NCBI GenBank assembly: GCA_012727555.1
Contig: JAAYGT010000063.1
Span: forward strand, 102,548-166,547
DNA: 64,000 bases
Direction: 5' to 3'
Source: Alcaligenaceae bacterium
GTDB lineage: Bacteria; Pseudomonadota; Gammaproteobacteria; Burkholderiales; Burkholderiaceae_B
Below the pieces are notes generated by a model that was not told the DNA's origin, did no database searches, and saw nothing but the letters and a program-made list of their open reading frames with translations. This document shows, piece after piece, positions 25,346 to 35,848 of the stretch. Within the stretch, counting starts at the first letter, position 1. The number at the start of each line of letters is the position of its first letter. A program made the translations under genes and the position numbers.

Positions 25346-26101
25346 ATGACCTCAACTCAAACCCATTGGCCCTACGCCCGATTGATCGCCCATCGGGGGG
25401 CAGGACGCTATGCGCCCGAAAATACCTTGTCTGCCATACGTATGGGCGCACAACATGGTTTCACCATGATGGAATACGATGTCAAACTGAGTCGCGATGG
25501 TGTACCTGTGCTACTACACGACGATACGCTTGATCGTACATCGAACGCACGGGGTATCGCCGGGAACCTGAGCTTCAGCGAACTGGCTGAAATCGACTTT
25601 GGCAGCTGGCATTCACGTGATTTTGCCGGTGAACCTATTGGCACCCTGGCGTCCATCGCCGCGTACACACTTGCCAATGGCATTGCCAGCAATATCGAAA
25701 TCAAACCAACCAAAGGGCTGGAACATGAAACGGGCAGAGCCGTCGCCGAACAGGCAGCACGCCTTTGGCGCGATGCACCTTTGCCACCCTTGCTTTCGTC
25801 CTTTTCGGAAATCGCTCTGCAGGCAGCCATGGAAGCAGCGCCGGACCTTCCTCGCGCGCTTCTGCTGGCCCGCGAACTGCCCGCCGACTGGCAGGAAAAG
25901 GCCGAACGGCTCAGGGTGAAAGGCCTGAACATGAATACACGTTACATTACGCACGACAACGCAGTCGCCATTCTTGACGCCGGTTACACTCTGGCCGTTT
26001 ATACCGTCAATGACCCTGAGCGTGCCCGGGAACTGATCAACTGGGGTTGTAACGCCCTGTTCACCGACGAAATAAAAACCATTTCCCCCACCTATTTCTA
26101 A
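25346..26101 (+). CDS. ugpQ: Glycerophosphodiester phosphodiesterase, cytosolic
   Basis: A 251-residue TIM-barrel enzyme that hydrolyses deacylated phospholipid diesters to glycerol 3-phosphate and an alcohol. The catalytic residues are in IAHRGAGRYAPENTLSAI, MEYDVKLSRDGVPVLLHDDT and SNIEIKPTKG; the C-terminal VYTVNDPERARELINWGCNA and FTDE segments are typical. No signal peptide, so UgpQ rather than GlpQ. ATG 25346 opens a frame divergent from ppiD. Confidence 0.94.
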   Translation: MTSTQTHWPYARLIAHRGAGRYAPENTLSAIRMGAQHGFTMMEYDVKLSRDGVPVLLHDDTLDRTSNARGIAGNLSFSELAEIDFGSWHSRDFAGEPIGTLASIAAYTLANGIASNIEIKPTKGLEHETGRAVAEQAARLWRDAPLPPLLSSFSEIALQAAMEAAPDLPRALLLARELPADWQEKAERLRVKGLNMNTRYITHDNAVAILDAGYTLAVYTVNDPERARELINWGCNALFTDEIKTISPTYF

Positions 26102-26155
26102 TGCCGGTTCAGCCCTGCAGGCCGGCCTTGCACCTGCAAACCCCAAGGAAACTTT

Positions 26156-27166
26156 GTGTTCAGCTACCGTCACGCATTCCATGCCGGCAACCATGCCGAT
26201 GTCCTCAAGCATTCCATTTTTGTGCATCTGCTGGACCACTTCAACAAAAAAGAAACACCCTATTGGGTGATTGATACACACGCCGGCGCCGGGCTCTACG
26301 ACCTGCGCAGCGATTGGGCGGTGCAAAATGGTGAGTTTATCGATGGGCTTGACCGTGTGCTTGAGCAAACTGACCGCCCGGCTTTCATAGAACGCTACCT
26401 GGAAGCCGTGCAGGCTGTGAATCCGGATGGTCTGGCCAATATTTATCCGGGATCACCCTGGATCGCCCTGATGTCGATGCGCCCGCACGATCGCCTGCGC
26501 CTGTTCGAAATGCACCCGTCCGAACACGAGATTCTGCAACAGAATCTGGCGGCCGCAGGGCGTGCCGCGCAACGCCAGGCTGCAGTTTACGGCACCAATG
26601 GTTTTTCCGGTCTGAAAAGCCAGCTACCCCCGCCCACCCGACGCGCAGTAACCATTATTGACCCGTCTTACGAAGATAAAACCGACTACAGAAAAACCAT
26701 TCAGGCAATCAATGACGGTCTGCAGCGTTTTGCCACCGGATGCTATGCCGTGTGGTATCCCCTGGTTCAACGCCGCGAGGTCACCGAGATGGTCCGCTCG
26801 CTTGAGCGGCTGAATAGTCCGTGGGTACATGCCAGCCTGACAGTATGCAAACCGGCCGGCGACGGTTTTGGCTTGCACGGCAGCGGTATGTTCGTGATCA
26901 ACCCACCTTACACACTCTATGCAGAACTGCAAAAAAACCTGCCCTGGCTTGCCCGTGTGCTGGGCCAGGACGACCGTGCCGGCTTTACGCTAAAGCAGCA
27001 CGACCCGTCCAGTCAGTCTGCCACCTCCCCAAAAAGCCTGAACACACCTCGAGGCTCACGCGGGGTCCGACCAGATGCACCCCGATTTTCCGGCAAACCA
27101 ACGGCAACACCAGCCCGTGTCGCGCGTACAAAACCCGGCAAAAATGCAGGGCGTCATGAACCCTGA
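26156..27166 (+). CDS. rlmJ: 23S rRNA (adenine-2030-N6)-methyltransferase
   Basis: A 336-residue SAM-dependent RNA methyltransferase modifying A2030 of 23S rRNA. MFSYRHAFHAGNHADVLKH, the SAM loop VIDTHAGAGLYDL, GSPWIALMSMR and the N6-adenine motif TIIDPSYEDKTDY are diagnostic. The start is GTG 26156 with AAGGAA upstream. The usual protein is about 280 residues; this one has a basic, low-complexity tail of roughly 55 residues (Pro, Ser, Thr, Arg rich), which may add RNA affinity. Its stop abuts the stop of the convergent pseudouridine synthase gene. Confidence 0.93.
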   Translation: MFSYRHAFHAGNHADVLKHSIFVHLLDHFNKKETPYWVIDTHAGAGLYDLRSDWAVQNGEFIDGLDRVLEQTDRPAFIERYLEAVQAVNPDGLANIYPGSPWIALMSMRPHDRLRLFEMHPSEHEILQQNLAAAGRAAQRQAAVYGTNGFSGLKSQLPPPTRRAVTIIDPSYEDKTDYRKTIQAINDGLQRFATGCYAVWYPLVQRREVTEMVRSLERLNSPWVHASLTVCKPAGDGFGLHGSGMFVINPPYTLYAELQKNLPWLARVLGQDDRAGFTLKQHDPSSQSATSPKSLNTPRGSRGVRPDAPRFSGKPTATPARVARTKPGKNAGRHEP

Positions 27167-27901
27167 TCAGACAAAACGCTCGCCTTCTTTAAGGTAGCGC
27201 CATTGGCCCGGCGGCAGGTCACCGAGCACGATGCGCCCCATGCGCACACGTTTCAGGCCAACTACTTTGAGCCCAACCATTTCACACATGCGACGGATCT
27301 GGCGCTTTTTCCCTTCCCACAAAATAAAACGCAACTGGTCCTCGTTTTGCCAGGTGACCTCGGCGGGTTTGAGAGCCTGGCCATCGAGTGACAAACCATG
27401 ATTCAGCAGGGCCAGGCCATTGCCGGCGATCTTGCCCGTGACACGAACAAGGTATTCCTTTTCAATATCGGAATCATCGTTGATCAACTGGCGGGCAATC
27501 CGGCCATCCTGGGTCAGCACCAGCAAACCCTGGGAATCGATATCCAGCCTGCCGGCCGGTGCAAGACCGCGCAAATGCGAGGGATCAAAGCGCTGAACCA
27601 CCTTACCGGAGCGGTACTGATTGGCCGCAGTGATCAGGGAAACCGCCGGGCGATAGCCACGCTCTGCCTGGGCAGACACATAACCGACCGGCTTGTTCAA
27701 AATGATCGTAACGCGCGCTGTCTGGCGACGTTGGGCATTGCGGTCCAGCGTGATGGTCTGGCTGGGCCAGGCTTTGCTGCCCAATTCCGAGACAACAACG
27801 CCGTCAACGCGAACCCAGCCCCGCTCGATGTAGGCATCGGCTTCGCGACGCGAGCACAAACCGCGCTCTGCCATGAGTTTTGAAATTCGTATCTTTTCCA
27901 T
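27167..27901 (-). CDS. Pseudouridine synthase, RsuA/RluF family
   Basis: A 244-residue RNA-modifying enzyme. An N-terminal S4 domain ([20 protein letters not shown]) precedes the catalytic domain with [10 protein letters not shown], the active Asp in [28 protein letters not shown] and [19 protein letters not shown]. The sequence is closest in feel to RluF (U2604 of 23S rRNA), but RsuA, RluB and RluE share these motifs, so I give no symbol. It converges stop-to-stop on rlmJ, another 23S rRNA modifier. Confidence 0.88.
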   Translation of the reverse strand: MEKIRISKLMAERGLCSRREADAYIERGWVRVDGVVVSELGSKAWPSQTITLDRNAQRRQTARVTIILNKPVGYVSAQAERGYRPAVSLITAANQYRSGKVVQRFDPSHLRGLAPAGRLDIDSQGLLVLTQDGRIARQLINDDSDIEKEYLVRVTGKIAGNGLALLNHGLSLDGQALKPAEVTWQNEDQLRFILWEGKKRQIRRMCEMVGLKVVGLKRVRMGRIVLGDLPPGQWRYLKEGERFV

Positions 27902-27937
27902 CTGCTTTCATTCCGGAGTTTGGCGATAATACAGCTT

Positions 27938-28513
27938 ATGAAACTGTATGTACCTGAAAATTCTTTTTGGCAAAACAAACCGGCCTCATCGTTGACCCGA
28001 ATGCAGAAATACTGGCTGCACAGGCCGGGCGCACTCACGATTGGGTTACGTGCTTTGGGTCATGTTGAACTGCGAGTCCTGCGCGAATACGCCGGCGGCC
28101 TGGGCGGCGATGAACATGGACTGATCCCCGGGAAACGTGGCCAGGCCATTTGGATACGCGAAGTGTGTATGTCGATCAATGGCACCGACAGCGTGTTCGC
28201 ACGCAGTATCACGCCCTCGCGCGCATCGCAGGGTACCTGGCAAGGTATTCGACGTCTCAGAACACGGCCACTGGCCGACATGTTGTACAACGATCCGGAC
28301 ATTGTCAGGTCGAGCTTTGCAACAGCACGCCTGGGTCGCCAGCATGCATTGTTCACAACGTTTCAACGACTGCAGTCAGGTACAAAAAGGCAACCTTACA
28401 TTCCTTCCCCGGGCCTGCTGGCCCGTTGTTCGGTATTCTGGCGGCACGCCCAACCCTTGGTCGTGGAAGAATGCTTTTTACCCGGTTTCTGGGCATTGGC
28501 ACAACGGGTTTGA
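27938..28513 (+). CDS. ubiC: Chorismate lyase
   Basis: A 191-residue enzyme that splits chorismate into 4-hydroxybenzoate and pyruvate, the first committed step of ubiquinone synthesis. Typical elements are WLHRPGALTIGLRALG, VELRVLREYAGGL, WIREVCMSINGTDSVFARSI, LRTRPLADMLYNDP and C-terminal FWRHAQPLVVEECFLPGFW with the conserved Glu. I chose ATG 27938; a TTG 18 bp upstream is in frame, and neither has a convincing ribosome binding site. Divergent from the pseudouridine synthase gene. No ubiA follows; the next gene is on the other strand. Confidence 0.9.
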   Translation: MKLYVPENSFWQNKPASSLTRMQKYWLHRPGALTIGLRALGHVELRVLREYAGGLGGDEHGLIPGKRGQAIWIREVCMSINGTDSVFARSITPSRASQGTWQGIRRLRTRPLADMLYNDPDIVRSSFATARLGRQHALFTTFQRLQSGTKRQPYIPSPGLLARCSVFWRHAQPLVVEECFLPGFWALAQRV

Positions 28514-28522
28514 ACAGGGTTC

Positions 28523-28888
<366 letters not shown>

Positions 28889-28921
28889 TTATCGCATGTT
28901 CGTTACGTGGGCGGCGGAATG

Positions 28922-28942
28922 GCCCGGCTTTGCGTACCGGGC
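28922..28942 (-). terminator. Hairpin downstream of argH
   Basis: GCCCGG (28922-28927) and CCGGGC (28937-28942) pair around a 9-nt loop, 15 bp beyond the argH stop and before the PII gene. No U tract is visible, so this is a weak call. Confidence 0.35.
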
Positions 28943-28956
28943 GTTATCAGGCAAGT

Positions 28957-30354
28957 TTACTGCGCAGACTGATCAAGTATGCGCTGTGCTTCAGCCCGCA
29001 CGCGCACCGGCGCGGTACCCCCGGTATGGCTGCGCGCGGCCACAGACCCTTCAAGCGTGAGCACCTGGAAAATGTCGTCTTGAATGAGTGGATTGAATGC
29101 CTGGAGTTCCTGCAACGAGAGGTCGGCGAGATCGCACTGGCGCTGCTCGCAGGTACGTACCGCATGCGCCACGATTTCATGGGCATCGCGGAACGGGATC
29201 CCTTTCTTGACCAGGTAATCGGCAAGATCGGTGGCCGTTGCAAAGCCCTGCAACGCAGCAGCGCGCATAGCCTGTGCGTTCACTTTCACGCCCGACATCA
29301 TGTCGACGAAAATGGTGAGTGTGTCGCGCACGGTATCGGCCGCATCGAACAAACCTTCCTTGTCTTCCTGGTTGTCTTTGTTATAGGCCAGTGGCTGCCC
29401 CTTCATGAGGGTGAGCAGACCGATCAGGTGGCCATTGACACGACCTGTCTTGCCACGGGCCAGTTCTGGAACATCCGGGTTTTTCTTCTGGGGCATGATG
29501 GAACTGCCGGTGCAGAAGCGGTCGGCCAACTGGATGAAACCGATGCGTGGACTCATCCAGAGTATCAGTTCCTCGGACATGCGGCTGATGTGCATCATGA
29601 TGAGTGCGGCCGCAGAACAGAATTCGATGGCGAAGTCGCGGTCGGAGACGGCATCGAGCGAATTGCGGCAGACCTCGTCAAAACCCAGTGTTCGTGCCAC
29701 GCGTTCGCGGTCGAGCGGATACGATGTGCCCGCCAGTGCGGCAGCCCCCAGCGGCAGGCGATTGACACGCCGGCGACAATCGGCCAGGCGCTCGGCATCG
29801 CGACCGAACATTTCGGCATAAGCCAGCAAATGATGACCAAATGTGACCGGCTGCGCCACTTGCAGGTGGGTAAAGCCGGGCAGAATGGTTTCAGCCTGCT
29901 CAAGGGCAAGGCGTGCCAGTGCAGTACGCAATTGGCCAAGCAGATCGATCGCAATATCGATTTCGTTGCGCAACCAGAGGCGTATATCGGTTGCCACCTG
30001 ATCGTTGCGTGAACGTCCGGTATGCAAGCGCTTACCAGCATCGCCGATCAGTTCCACCAAGCGTTTCTCGATGTTCAGGTGAACATCTTCGAGATCGATG
30101 GACCACTCGAAACGACCCTCATCAATTTCAGTAAGGATGCGGTCCATGCCTTTTTGAATGGCGGTCAGGTCGGCTGCACTAAGAATGCCGATGGATGCCA
30201 GCATTTCAGCATGGGCCAATGATCCCTGAATATCGAAGCGCGCCATGCGCTGGTCGAAATTGACCGATGCGGTGTAACGCTTGACCAGATCCGACACCGG
30301 CTCGGAGAAACGGGCAGACCATGCCTGGGCTTTATTGGCAAACTGATTATGCAT
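28957..30354 (-). CDS. argH: Argininosuccinate lyase
   Basis: A 465-residue fumarase-superfamily enzyme performing the last step of arginine synthesis, releasing fumarate. Motifs are [71 protein letters not shown] and the mobile signature loop [20 protein letters not shown]. Full length. It lies between rlmD (upstream, same strand) and the PII gene; arginine and nitrogen functions adjoin, but no shared regulatory site is obvious. Confidence 0.97.
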   Translation of the reverse strand: MHNQFANKAQAWSARFSEPVSDLVKRYTASVNFDQRMARFDIQGSLAHAEMLASIGILSAADLTAIQKGMDRILTEIDEGRFEWSIDLEDVHLNIEKRLVELIGDAGKRLHTGRSRNDQVATDIRLWLRNEIDIAIDLLGQLRTALARLALEQAETILPGFTHLQVAQPVTFGHHLLAYAEMFGRDAERLADCRRRVNRLPLGAAALAGTSYPLDRERVARTLGFDEVCRNSLDAVSDRDFAIEFCSAAALIMMHISRMSEELILWMSPRIGFIQLADRFCTGSSIMPQKKNPDVPELARGKTGRVNGHLIGLLTLMKGQPLAYNKDNQEDKEGLFDAADTVRDTLTIFVDMMSGVKVNAQAMRAAALQGFATATDLADYLVKKGIPFRDAHEIVAHAVRTCEQRQCDLADLSLQELQAFNPLIQDDIFQVLTLEGSVAARSHTGGTAPVRVRAEAQRILDQSAQ

Positions 30355-30419
30355 GATGGGAAAAGATGGTTAAAGTTCTGAAGTTGCTGATTATAAGGGA
30401 CAGTAACTGATGGCCTGAT

Positions 30420-31742
30420 TCAGGCCGGCTGACTGGCAAACACAGCAATCGATTCCACATGACTTGTGTGGGGAAACATGTTGATGGCACCGGCGCTTTC
30501 TAGAACGTAGCCTCCCTCGTGCACAAGAATACCGGCATCGCGTGCCAGCGTGGCCGGATTGCATGAAACATACACCATGCGCAGCGGGCGCTCATGCGGC
30601 AATAACTGAACCAGGGCCCGGCATACGGCCTCGGCACCGTCGCGCGGCGGATCAATCAGCATCCGGTCAAAGTAACCAAGATCGCGCAGCCATTGCACAT
30701 CGACTTCGAACAGGTTCAGCGTTGAAAACACGGTTCGCTCTGCAAGGCCGTTCAATCGGGCACCTTCAAGGGCACGCTGTGTCAGCAAGGCACTTCCTTC
30801 GATGCCGGTGACATGGGCAGCCTGGGTAGCCAGCGGCAACGTGAAATTACCCAGACCACAGAAAAGGTCGGCCACCCGATCACCCGGCTGGACATTCAGC
30901 AGCGAAAGCGCCCGGGAAATGAGGCTGCGATTGATCGCATGGTTGACCTGCGTGAAATCAGTCGGTTTGTACGGCATGCGAACACCGAACTCAGGCAAGA
31001 AGTACCCAAGGCGTCCGTCATCTGCGTGATCGAGCAAATGAACGGTATCAGGCCCCTTGGGTTGCAGCCACCAACTGACGTTGTGGATACGGGCAAACTG
31101 GCGCAGTTGTGCAATGTCGTTATCTGTCAGCGCCTCCATGTGTCGCAGCAGCAGCGCAGTGACGGTATCACCGACGGCGACCTCGATTTGCGGAATACGT
31201 TCGGGGCACGAGAGCTGACCGACCAGTTGGCGCAATGGTACCAACAGGTCGGACACATGCCGGGGTAAAACCCGGCACTCGGTCATGTCAACGACATAGC
31301 TGCCACGCTTTTCGCGAAACCCGACCAGGACACCGCCCTTCTTGCGAACCACGCGCACCGAAAGACGGGCCCGATACCGATACCCCCAGGTGGGCCCGTG
31401 CAAAGGCGGCAAAATCCGGGCGGGTTCAACCTTGCCGATGTGGTCGAGTGCGTCTTCAAGCACCCGTTGTTTGATGGCCACCTGAGCGGCGGCGTCGAGA
31501 TGCTGCATGGCACAACCACCACACACGCCAAAGCTGGGACAGGCAGGCACCACACGTTGGGAAGAGGGACGAACGACCTGTTCTGTGGTTGCCGTATCAA
31601 AACTGGGCTTGCGCCGGTTGATTCGCGCCAGAACGCGCTCACCGGGTAACGCCCCTTCCACAAAAACAACTTTCCCGTCACGCCGCGCAACACCGCGGGC
31701 TTCAAGATCCAGGGATTCAATATCGAGATATTCAGAGGTCAT
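30420..31742 (-). CDS. rlmD: 23S rRNA (uracil-1939-C5)-methyltransferase
   Basis: A 440-residue TrmA/RlmD-type enzyme. An N-terminal TRAM domain ([19 protein letters not shown]), an iron-sulfur site [16 protein letters not shown] with a further Cys, the SAM motif [14 protein letters not shown], the [12 protein letters not shown] block and the nucleophile in [12 protein letters not shown] are all present. ATG 31742 is chosen, giving the normal N terminus; the longer frame adds 13 residues. RlmC lacks this TRAM-plus-length pattern, so RlmD is favoured. Confidence 0.92.
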   Translation of the reverse strand: MTSEYLDIESLDLEARGVARRDGKVVFVEGALPGERVLARINRRKPSFDTATTEQVVRPSSQRVVPACPSFGVCGGCAMQHLDAAAQVAIKQRVLEDALDHIGKVEPARILPPLHGPTWGYRYRARLSVRVVRKKGGVLVGFREKRGSYVVDMTECRVLPRHVSDLLVPLRQLVGQLSCPERIPQIEVAVGDTVTALLLRHMEALTDNDIAQLRQFARIHNVSWWLQPKGPDTVHLLDHADDGRLGYFLPEFGVRMPYKPTDFTQVNHAINRSLISRALSLLNVQPGDRVADLFCGLGNFTLPLATQAAHVTGIEGSALLTQRALEGARLNGLAERTVFSTLNLFEVDVQWLRDLGYFDRMLIDPPRDGAEAVCRALVQLLPHERPLRMVYVSCNPATLARDAGILVHEGGYVLESAGAINMFPHTSHVESIAVFASQPA

Positions 31743-31802
31743 TTTTTGGCCTGCCGTGAAAAACAGGCCAGATTGTGACACTCCTGATCAAACAAGTCCA
31801 TG

Positions 31803-31825
31803 CAACCGGCCGACCGGGCCGGTTG
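31803..31825 (-). terminator. Hairpin after the LTXXQ-motif gene
   Basis: CAACCGGCC and GGCCGGTTG pair perfectly around a 5-nt loop, 17 bp past the stop at 31842. There is no long U run on the minus strand. Confidence 0.5.
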
Positions 31826-31841
31826 TTGTTGACCGATGCGA

Positions 31842-32450
31842 TCAAGAAGACTGGCGCTGCCCGTGACGTTCCATGCGGCGCTCCATGCGCTCCTGGAATT
31901 TCGCAGTGCGCTCTTGCAAGTGAGCGCCGACCTTCTGCTGTTGGTCCGGCGTCAGGGCATCCCAGACGGCAAGCCATTTTTCCTGGATCTGACGATGCTC
32001 TGCCTGCATGGCTTGACGCCGCTCATCGTGGGCTGCCAATGCGGCCTTGGGATCCAGCGTACCGTCTTTGAGCGCCTGCGCACGTGCCTTCATACCATCG
32101 CGACCTTGCCCCTGATGCGACTCACGCAGTGTTTTTTGTGCATCTTGAGCAGATTTCAGCAAAGCCGCCTGATGATCGTTGAGTTCAAGTGATTTGACGA
32201 AATCGGCACCGACCGGGCCATAACCTGGCACCAGAAGCGCGGCGTCATGCAGGTGCCTGTGCATGTGTTCTTTACCCATGCGAACATGCTTGCCCCCCTG
32301 TCCGGATTGCACGCAGTCGGCACGTGAACCCTGCGTGCCATCGTGGCCACCCATGCCTGGACCGGCCGCATGGACTGCCGTGGCACCCAGGGCAAAAAGC
32401 GATGCAACAGCAACAGCACGAAGAGAATGACGAAGGGAGGTGGTTTTCAT
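31842..32450 (-). CDS. Periplasmic Spy/CpxP-like LTXXQ-motif protein
   Basis: A 202-residue secreted helical protein. The signal peptide (HSLRAVAVASLFALGATAVHA) is followed by a His/Gly/Met-rich stretch and then long charged helices: LNDHQAALLKSAQDAQKTLR and WDALTPDQQQKVGAHLQERT, the latter with the LTPDQ form of the LTXXQ motif. Such proteins are stress chaperones or regulators, and some bind metals; the His-rich segment GKEHMHRHLHDAALL would suit that. ATG 32450 has AAGGA upstream. An extra 120 residues in the longer frame are not credible. Confidence 0.8.
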   Translation of the reverse strand: MKTTSLRHSLRAVAVASLFALGATAVHAAGPGMGGHDGTQGSRADCVQSGQGGKHVRMGKEHMHRHLHDAALLVPGYGPVGADFVKSLELNDHQAALLKSAQDAQKTLRESHQGQGRDGMKARAQALKDGTLDPKAALAAHDERRQAMQAEHRQIQEKWLAVWDALTPDQQQKVGAHLQERTAKFQERMERRMERHGQRQSS

Positions 32451-32541
32451 GATGCGTCCTTGAAGTGGATTAGGAAGCTTCATTGTGCCGCCACAGTGAT
32501 TACGGCCCTGTTTCTGAAAAAGGGCAAGAAATTTCAACCCG

Positions 32542-33330
32542 TTACGCCCTACTGGCATGCCAGGCCGCCAAGTAGTCTTTCCAGTGCGGTGCCGGATTCT
32601 GTTCAAGTGAACTGCGTACGAGATCAATTTCGGCCTGATAGGACACCGCGTCGAGTTCGCCCTTGAGCAGCCGGAAACGACAATACACCAGCCAGGTATT
32701 GACGACGTCGGTCTCGCAATAGGCCCGGACCTCGTCTGCCCTGCCCTGTTGCCAGGCTTGCCATACCTGACTGCCATCCATACCCAGTTTGCCTGGGAAA
32801 CCACACAATTTTGCGAGGTCATCGAGCGGTGCGTTGGCCCGACCGTTGTACTTGGCCAGAAGATCCATGAGATCGATGTGGCGAGTATGGTAACGGCTGA
32901 TGTAGTTATTGAATTTGAAATCGCGGTCGTCGTCGCCGGTGTCCCAGTAACGCGGTGCTGGAACGCCGTGAATCAGGCTTCGGTAATGCAATACCGGCAG
33001 ATCGAAACCGGAACCGTTCCAGCTTACAAGACGCGGCGTGTATCGATCGATGGTCTTGAAGAAACCAGCCAGCAACGCCGCTTCAGGGTCAGTTGCCTGA
33101 CCCAGGGTTTTCACCCGAAAACCGCTGCTGTCACGAAACACACAGCCTACCACCGCAACTTTGTGCAGGTGGAGCGGCAGGAAGTCGGTACCGTGCGTCT
33201 CGCGTCGCTCGGCCAATGCACGCTCGATAACCTGAGTATCGCTGAGTTCAGGATCCCAACCAGGATTCAGGCTGCGCAACCCGTGCGCATCGGGAATGGT
33301 TTCAAGGTCGAATACCAGGGTGGGGGTCAT
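32542..33330 (-). CDS. Predicted 3'-5' exonuclease, PolB-exonuclease-like
   Basis: A 262-residue DnaQ-fold nuclease. The three Exo motifs are visible: Exo I TLVFDLETIPD, Exo II in LVSWNGSGFDLPVLHYRS and Exo III with the YCETDVVNTWLVYCRF segment. The family resembles the exonuclease domain of family B DNA polymerases without a polymerase. It overlaps the end of nlpD by ATGA, so it belongs to the surE-pcm-nlpD operon, occupying the place where rpoS often stands in other proteobacteria. Confidence 0.85.
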   Translation of the reverse strand: MTPTLVFDLETIPDAHGLRSLNPGWDPELSDTQVIERALAERRETHGTDFLPLHLHKVAVVGCVFRDSSGFRVKTLGQATDPEAALLAGFFKTIDRYTPRLVSWNGSGFDLPVLHYRSLIHGVPAPRYWDTGDDDRDFKFNNYISRYHTRHIDLMDLLAKYNGRANAPLDDLAKLCGFPGKLGMDGSQVWQAWQQGRADEVRAYCETDVVNTWLVYCRFRLLKGELDAVSYQAEIDLVRSSLEQNPAPHWKDYLAAWHASRA

Positions 33331-34148
33331 CGGGCAGGCAGATACGACATGGGGTTGACCGGTGTGCCACGACGGCGAATTTCAAAATGCAGGCGCGGCG
33401 ATGTGGTGTCGGTTTGCCCGATAGCGGCGATCCGCTCACCCTTCTTGACCTGCTGGCCCGTTTTGACGGCAAGGCTTTGATTATGGGCATACGCCGTGAT
33501 GAACCCGTTTGAATGGCCCAGCAGGATCAGGTTGCCCAGGCCACGCACCCCGTTGCCTGAATACATGACCTTGCCATCGGCTGCCGCGACGACAGGATCA
33601 CCGGGCTTGCCTTCGATGTCGATACCCTTGGTGTTGGCATTGAAACCCTGGATGATTTTGCCCGAAGCAGGCCAGCCCCAGGCGATGAGCGAGGCGTCGG
33701 ATGCTTTGGCGACCGGTGCGGGTTCACTGGACGCTGCAGGGCGTGTGGGCGCTGCCGCGGGAGAGGTGGTGGCCGTGGTTTCGGGCACAGACGCCGCAAC
33801 ACTGCCACCGGATGCCCCGCCAAGGCTGAGCACTTGACCCACCCTTAATTGACTTGGGTCACTGATACTGTTCAGACGTACCAATTCGGAAACGCTGACA
33901 CCATTGGCCTGCGAAATTTTGTAGAGTGTATCGCCCGGACGCACCGTGTAGGTGGCTCCCCCTGCCGGTGAAACCGACGAGGATGATCCGGATGTCATGT
34001 CGGTGACCGGCGCCTGGCCGGTGCGCGATGCACACCCTGCCATCAGGGCGGTGGCCACAATGGCAACGGCAACAAGGGAAAACCTGGCCGAATGACGGGC
34101 AGAAAACGATGGACTGAAACAATGATGCTGTGGGCTCCCGGTCTGCAT
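33327..34148 (-). CDS. nlpD: NlpD-like outer-membrane lipoprotein (LysM plus degenerate LytM)
   Basis: A 273-residue lipoprotein that activates cell-separation amidases. The lipobox is LMAGC. A LysM domain (YTVRPGDTLYKISQANGVSV) binds peptidoglycan; the C-terminal LytM domain lacks the first zinc His (KGIDIEGKPGDPV in place of HxGxD) but keeps YAHNQSL and RLHFEIRRRGTPVNP, as in E. coli NlpD, which is non-catalytic. ATG 34148 has GGAGAT upstream and gives a proper signal peptide. It is 16 bp downstream of pcm and overlaps the exonuclease gene by ATGA. Confidence 0.92.
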   Translation of the reverse strand: MQTGSPQHHCFSPSFSARHSARFSLVAVAIVATALMAGCASRTGQAPVTDMTSGSSSSVSPAGGATYTVRPGDTLYKISQANGVSVSELVRLNSISDPSQLRVGQVLSLGGASGGSVAASVPETTATTSPAAAPTRPAASSEPAPVAKASDASLIAWGWPASGKIIQGFNANTKGIDIEGKPGDPVVAAADGKVMYSGNGVRGLGNLILLGHSNGFITAYAHNQSLAVKTGQQVKKGERIAAIGQTDTTSPRLHFEIRRRGTPVNPMSYLPAR

Positions 34149-34164
34149 GGGGATCTCCTGAAAC

Positions 34165-34995
34165 TTAAAACTGAATTCCTGATCGAAGGGGAACAAAACG
34201 TACAGCCTCGAGGGTTTCCTGACGCCAGGTATCTTTGCCAGTACGTTCTACGAGCACAAGATGCTGGATATCGGACCCGCACGGCGCAACGAGCCTGCCA
34301 CCAATCGCCAGTTGCTGGAACAGTGCCACGGGGAGTTCGGGCCCGGCCGCAGCCACCAGAATGGCGTCAAAAGGGGCATTTTCAGGCAAACCCGTCAAGC
34401 CGTCTGAAAAAACGAGCTGAATTTTGCCAGGCAGATCAAGTTGCGAAAGCGTATTCACCGCCTGCTCCTGAAGACCCCGGATACGCTCGATACCATACAC
34501 CTGCGCTGCCAGGCACGACAATACGGCCGCTTGGTAACCACACCCGGCACCAATTTCAAGCACGCGGCCAAGCGTGCGATTTTCGCACACTACAGACACC
34601 ATGCGGGCAACGATCCAGGGCTGGGAAATGGTTTGATTGTAGCCAATGGGCAAGGCGTCATCTGTGTAGGCGCGGCTTGCGAGCCCTTGATCGACAAACC
34701 GGTGGCGGGGCACACGGGCCATGGCTGCCAGAACCCGCTCATCAGTGATACCCTGATTGCTCAAACGCTGAACCATGCCGGCGCGCAGGCGCTCGGTGTT
34801 CAAGCCAACGGATTGTTCGTGCGGGTCGGTGCCGGGATCCGTTGCAGGCACCTGTGTGGCCTGCCGGCCACCTGATCCAACAAAAATGCGCGTATTGCTG
34901 TTGGCGGCGGAAACCCGACGATAATCAAGACCCGCAGGGCCTGACCGCCGTGCAAAGGCCTTCACAGCCTGAGGCTGGTTCAGCGGCTTGCGCAT
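34165..34995 (-). CDS. pcm: Protein-L-isoaspartate O-methyltransferase
   Basis: A 276-residue repair enzyme that methylates isoaspartyl residues in damaged proteins using SAM. Key segments are [36 protein letters not shown], the SAM motif [16 protein letters not shown] and [14 protein letters not shown]. The usual length is about 210; an N-terminal extension of some 65 polar residues precedes the conserved part, so the true start may be internal. It overlaps the surE end by 16 bp. Confidence 0.9.
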   Translation of the reverse strand: MRKPLNQPQAVKAFARRSGPAGLDYRRVSAANSNTRIFVGSGGRQATQVPATDPGTDPHEQSVGLNTERLRAGMVQRLSNQGITDERVLAAMARVPRHRFVDQGLASRAYTDDALPIGYNQTISQPWIVARMVSVVCENRTLGRVLEIGAGCGYQAAVLSCLAAQVYGIERIRGLQEQAVNTLSQLDLPGKIQLVFSDGLTGLPENAPFDAILVAAAGPELPVALFQQLAIGGRLVAPCGSDIQHLVLVERTGKDTWRQETLEAVRFVPLRSGIQF

Positions 34996-35738
34996 AACGA
35001 CCGAGCCCAGATACCAACCTGATCAAGCTGCTCGTAGTGAGTGAGATCGAAACGCAGGGGCGTGATGGAGACTGCACCGTCATTAATGGCACCGAAGTCG
35101 GTATCGTGGGCGGCGTCGGACACCGCACCCACGGGGCCGATCCAGTAAACGGGTTCGCCGTAGGGTGTGGTACTGCGAATGACGGGTTCGGACGGATGGC
35201 GCTTGCCAAGCCGGGTAACTTTCATGCCCGACAACTGTTCATGGGCAAGGTTGGGAACATTGACGTTCAGTAATGTACCGGAGCCCAGGGGGGCCGTGCA
35301 GTGGTGCTCAACCAGCGTGCGTGCAACCCGAGCCGCTGTTTCGAGATGTTCCCAACCCTTTTCAACCAGTGAAAAAGCAATGGCGGGAATACCGAAAAGG
35401 TGTGCTTCGGTCGCTGCAGCCACCGTACCGGAATACAGGGTGTCTTCACCGAGATTGGCGCCGTTGTTGATGCCGGATACAACGAGATCAGGGCGAAAAT
35501 CGAGAAGACCCGTAAGCGCCACGTGAACGCAGTCGGAAGGCGTGCCGTTCACGTAGTAATAACCGTTGCGTGCCTGTTTGACGAACAGAGGGCGATTCAG
35601 GGTCAGGGAGTTGGATGCGCCGCTGCAGTTGGTTTCAGGCGCAACCACAGTGATCGTGCCCAAGCCCTGCAAGGCACTGACCAGCGCTTCTATGCCGGGT
35701 GCGTTGTAGCCGTCATCGTTCGATACGAGTATCTGCAT
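34980..35738 (-). CDS. surE: 5'/3'-nucleotidase SurE
   Basis: A 252-residue metal-dependent phosphatase acting on nucleoside monophosphates. The N-terminal [19 protein letters not shown] carries the acidic metal site; [28 protein letters not shown] and [20 protein letters not shown] are conserved. ATG 35738 is the family start; the longer frame adds 40 spurious residues. It heads the surE-pcm-nlpD-exonuclease operon and is divergent from plsY. Confidence 0.96.
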   Translation of the reverse strand: MQILVSNDDGYNAPGIEALVSALQGLGTITVVAPETNCSGASNSLTLNRPLFVKQARNGYYYVNGTPSDCVHVALTGLLDFRPDLVVSGINNGANLGEDTLYSGTVAAATEAHLFGIPAIAFSLVEKGWEHLETAARVARTLVEHHCTAPLGSGTLLNVNVPNLAHEQLSGMKVTRLGKRHPSEPVIRSTTPYGEPVYWIGPVGAVSDAAHDTDFGAINDGAVSITPLRFDLTHYEQLDQVGIWARSLCASR

Positions 35739-35848
35739 GCTTCCTGACCTATATTTTGTACGACTGTGGCAAATTGTACCCGTTGATTTTGGCGAATAGG
35801 GGGAGAGTCGGTAGAATCCACGCACAATTGATTCGGAGACCGGAACGC

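Noticed and set aside
28930..30012. Long plus-strand open frame antisense to argH
   Set aside because: It has no ribosome binding site and a low-complexity, His/Gln-rich product. It mirrors the codon bias of argH, which has every family motif.
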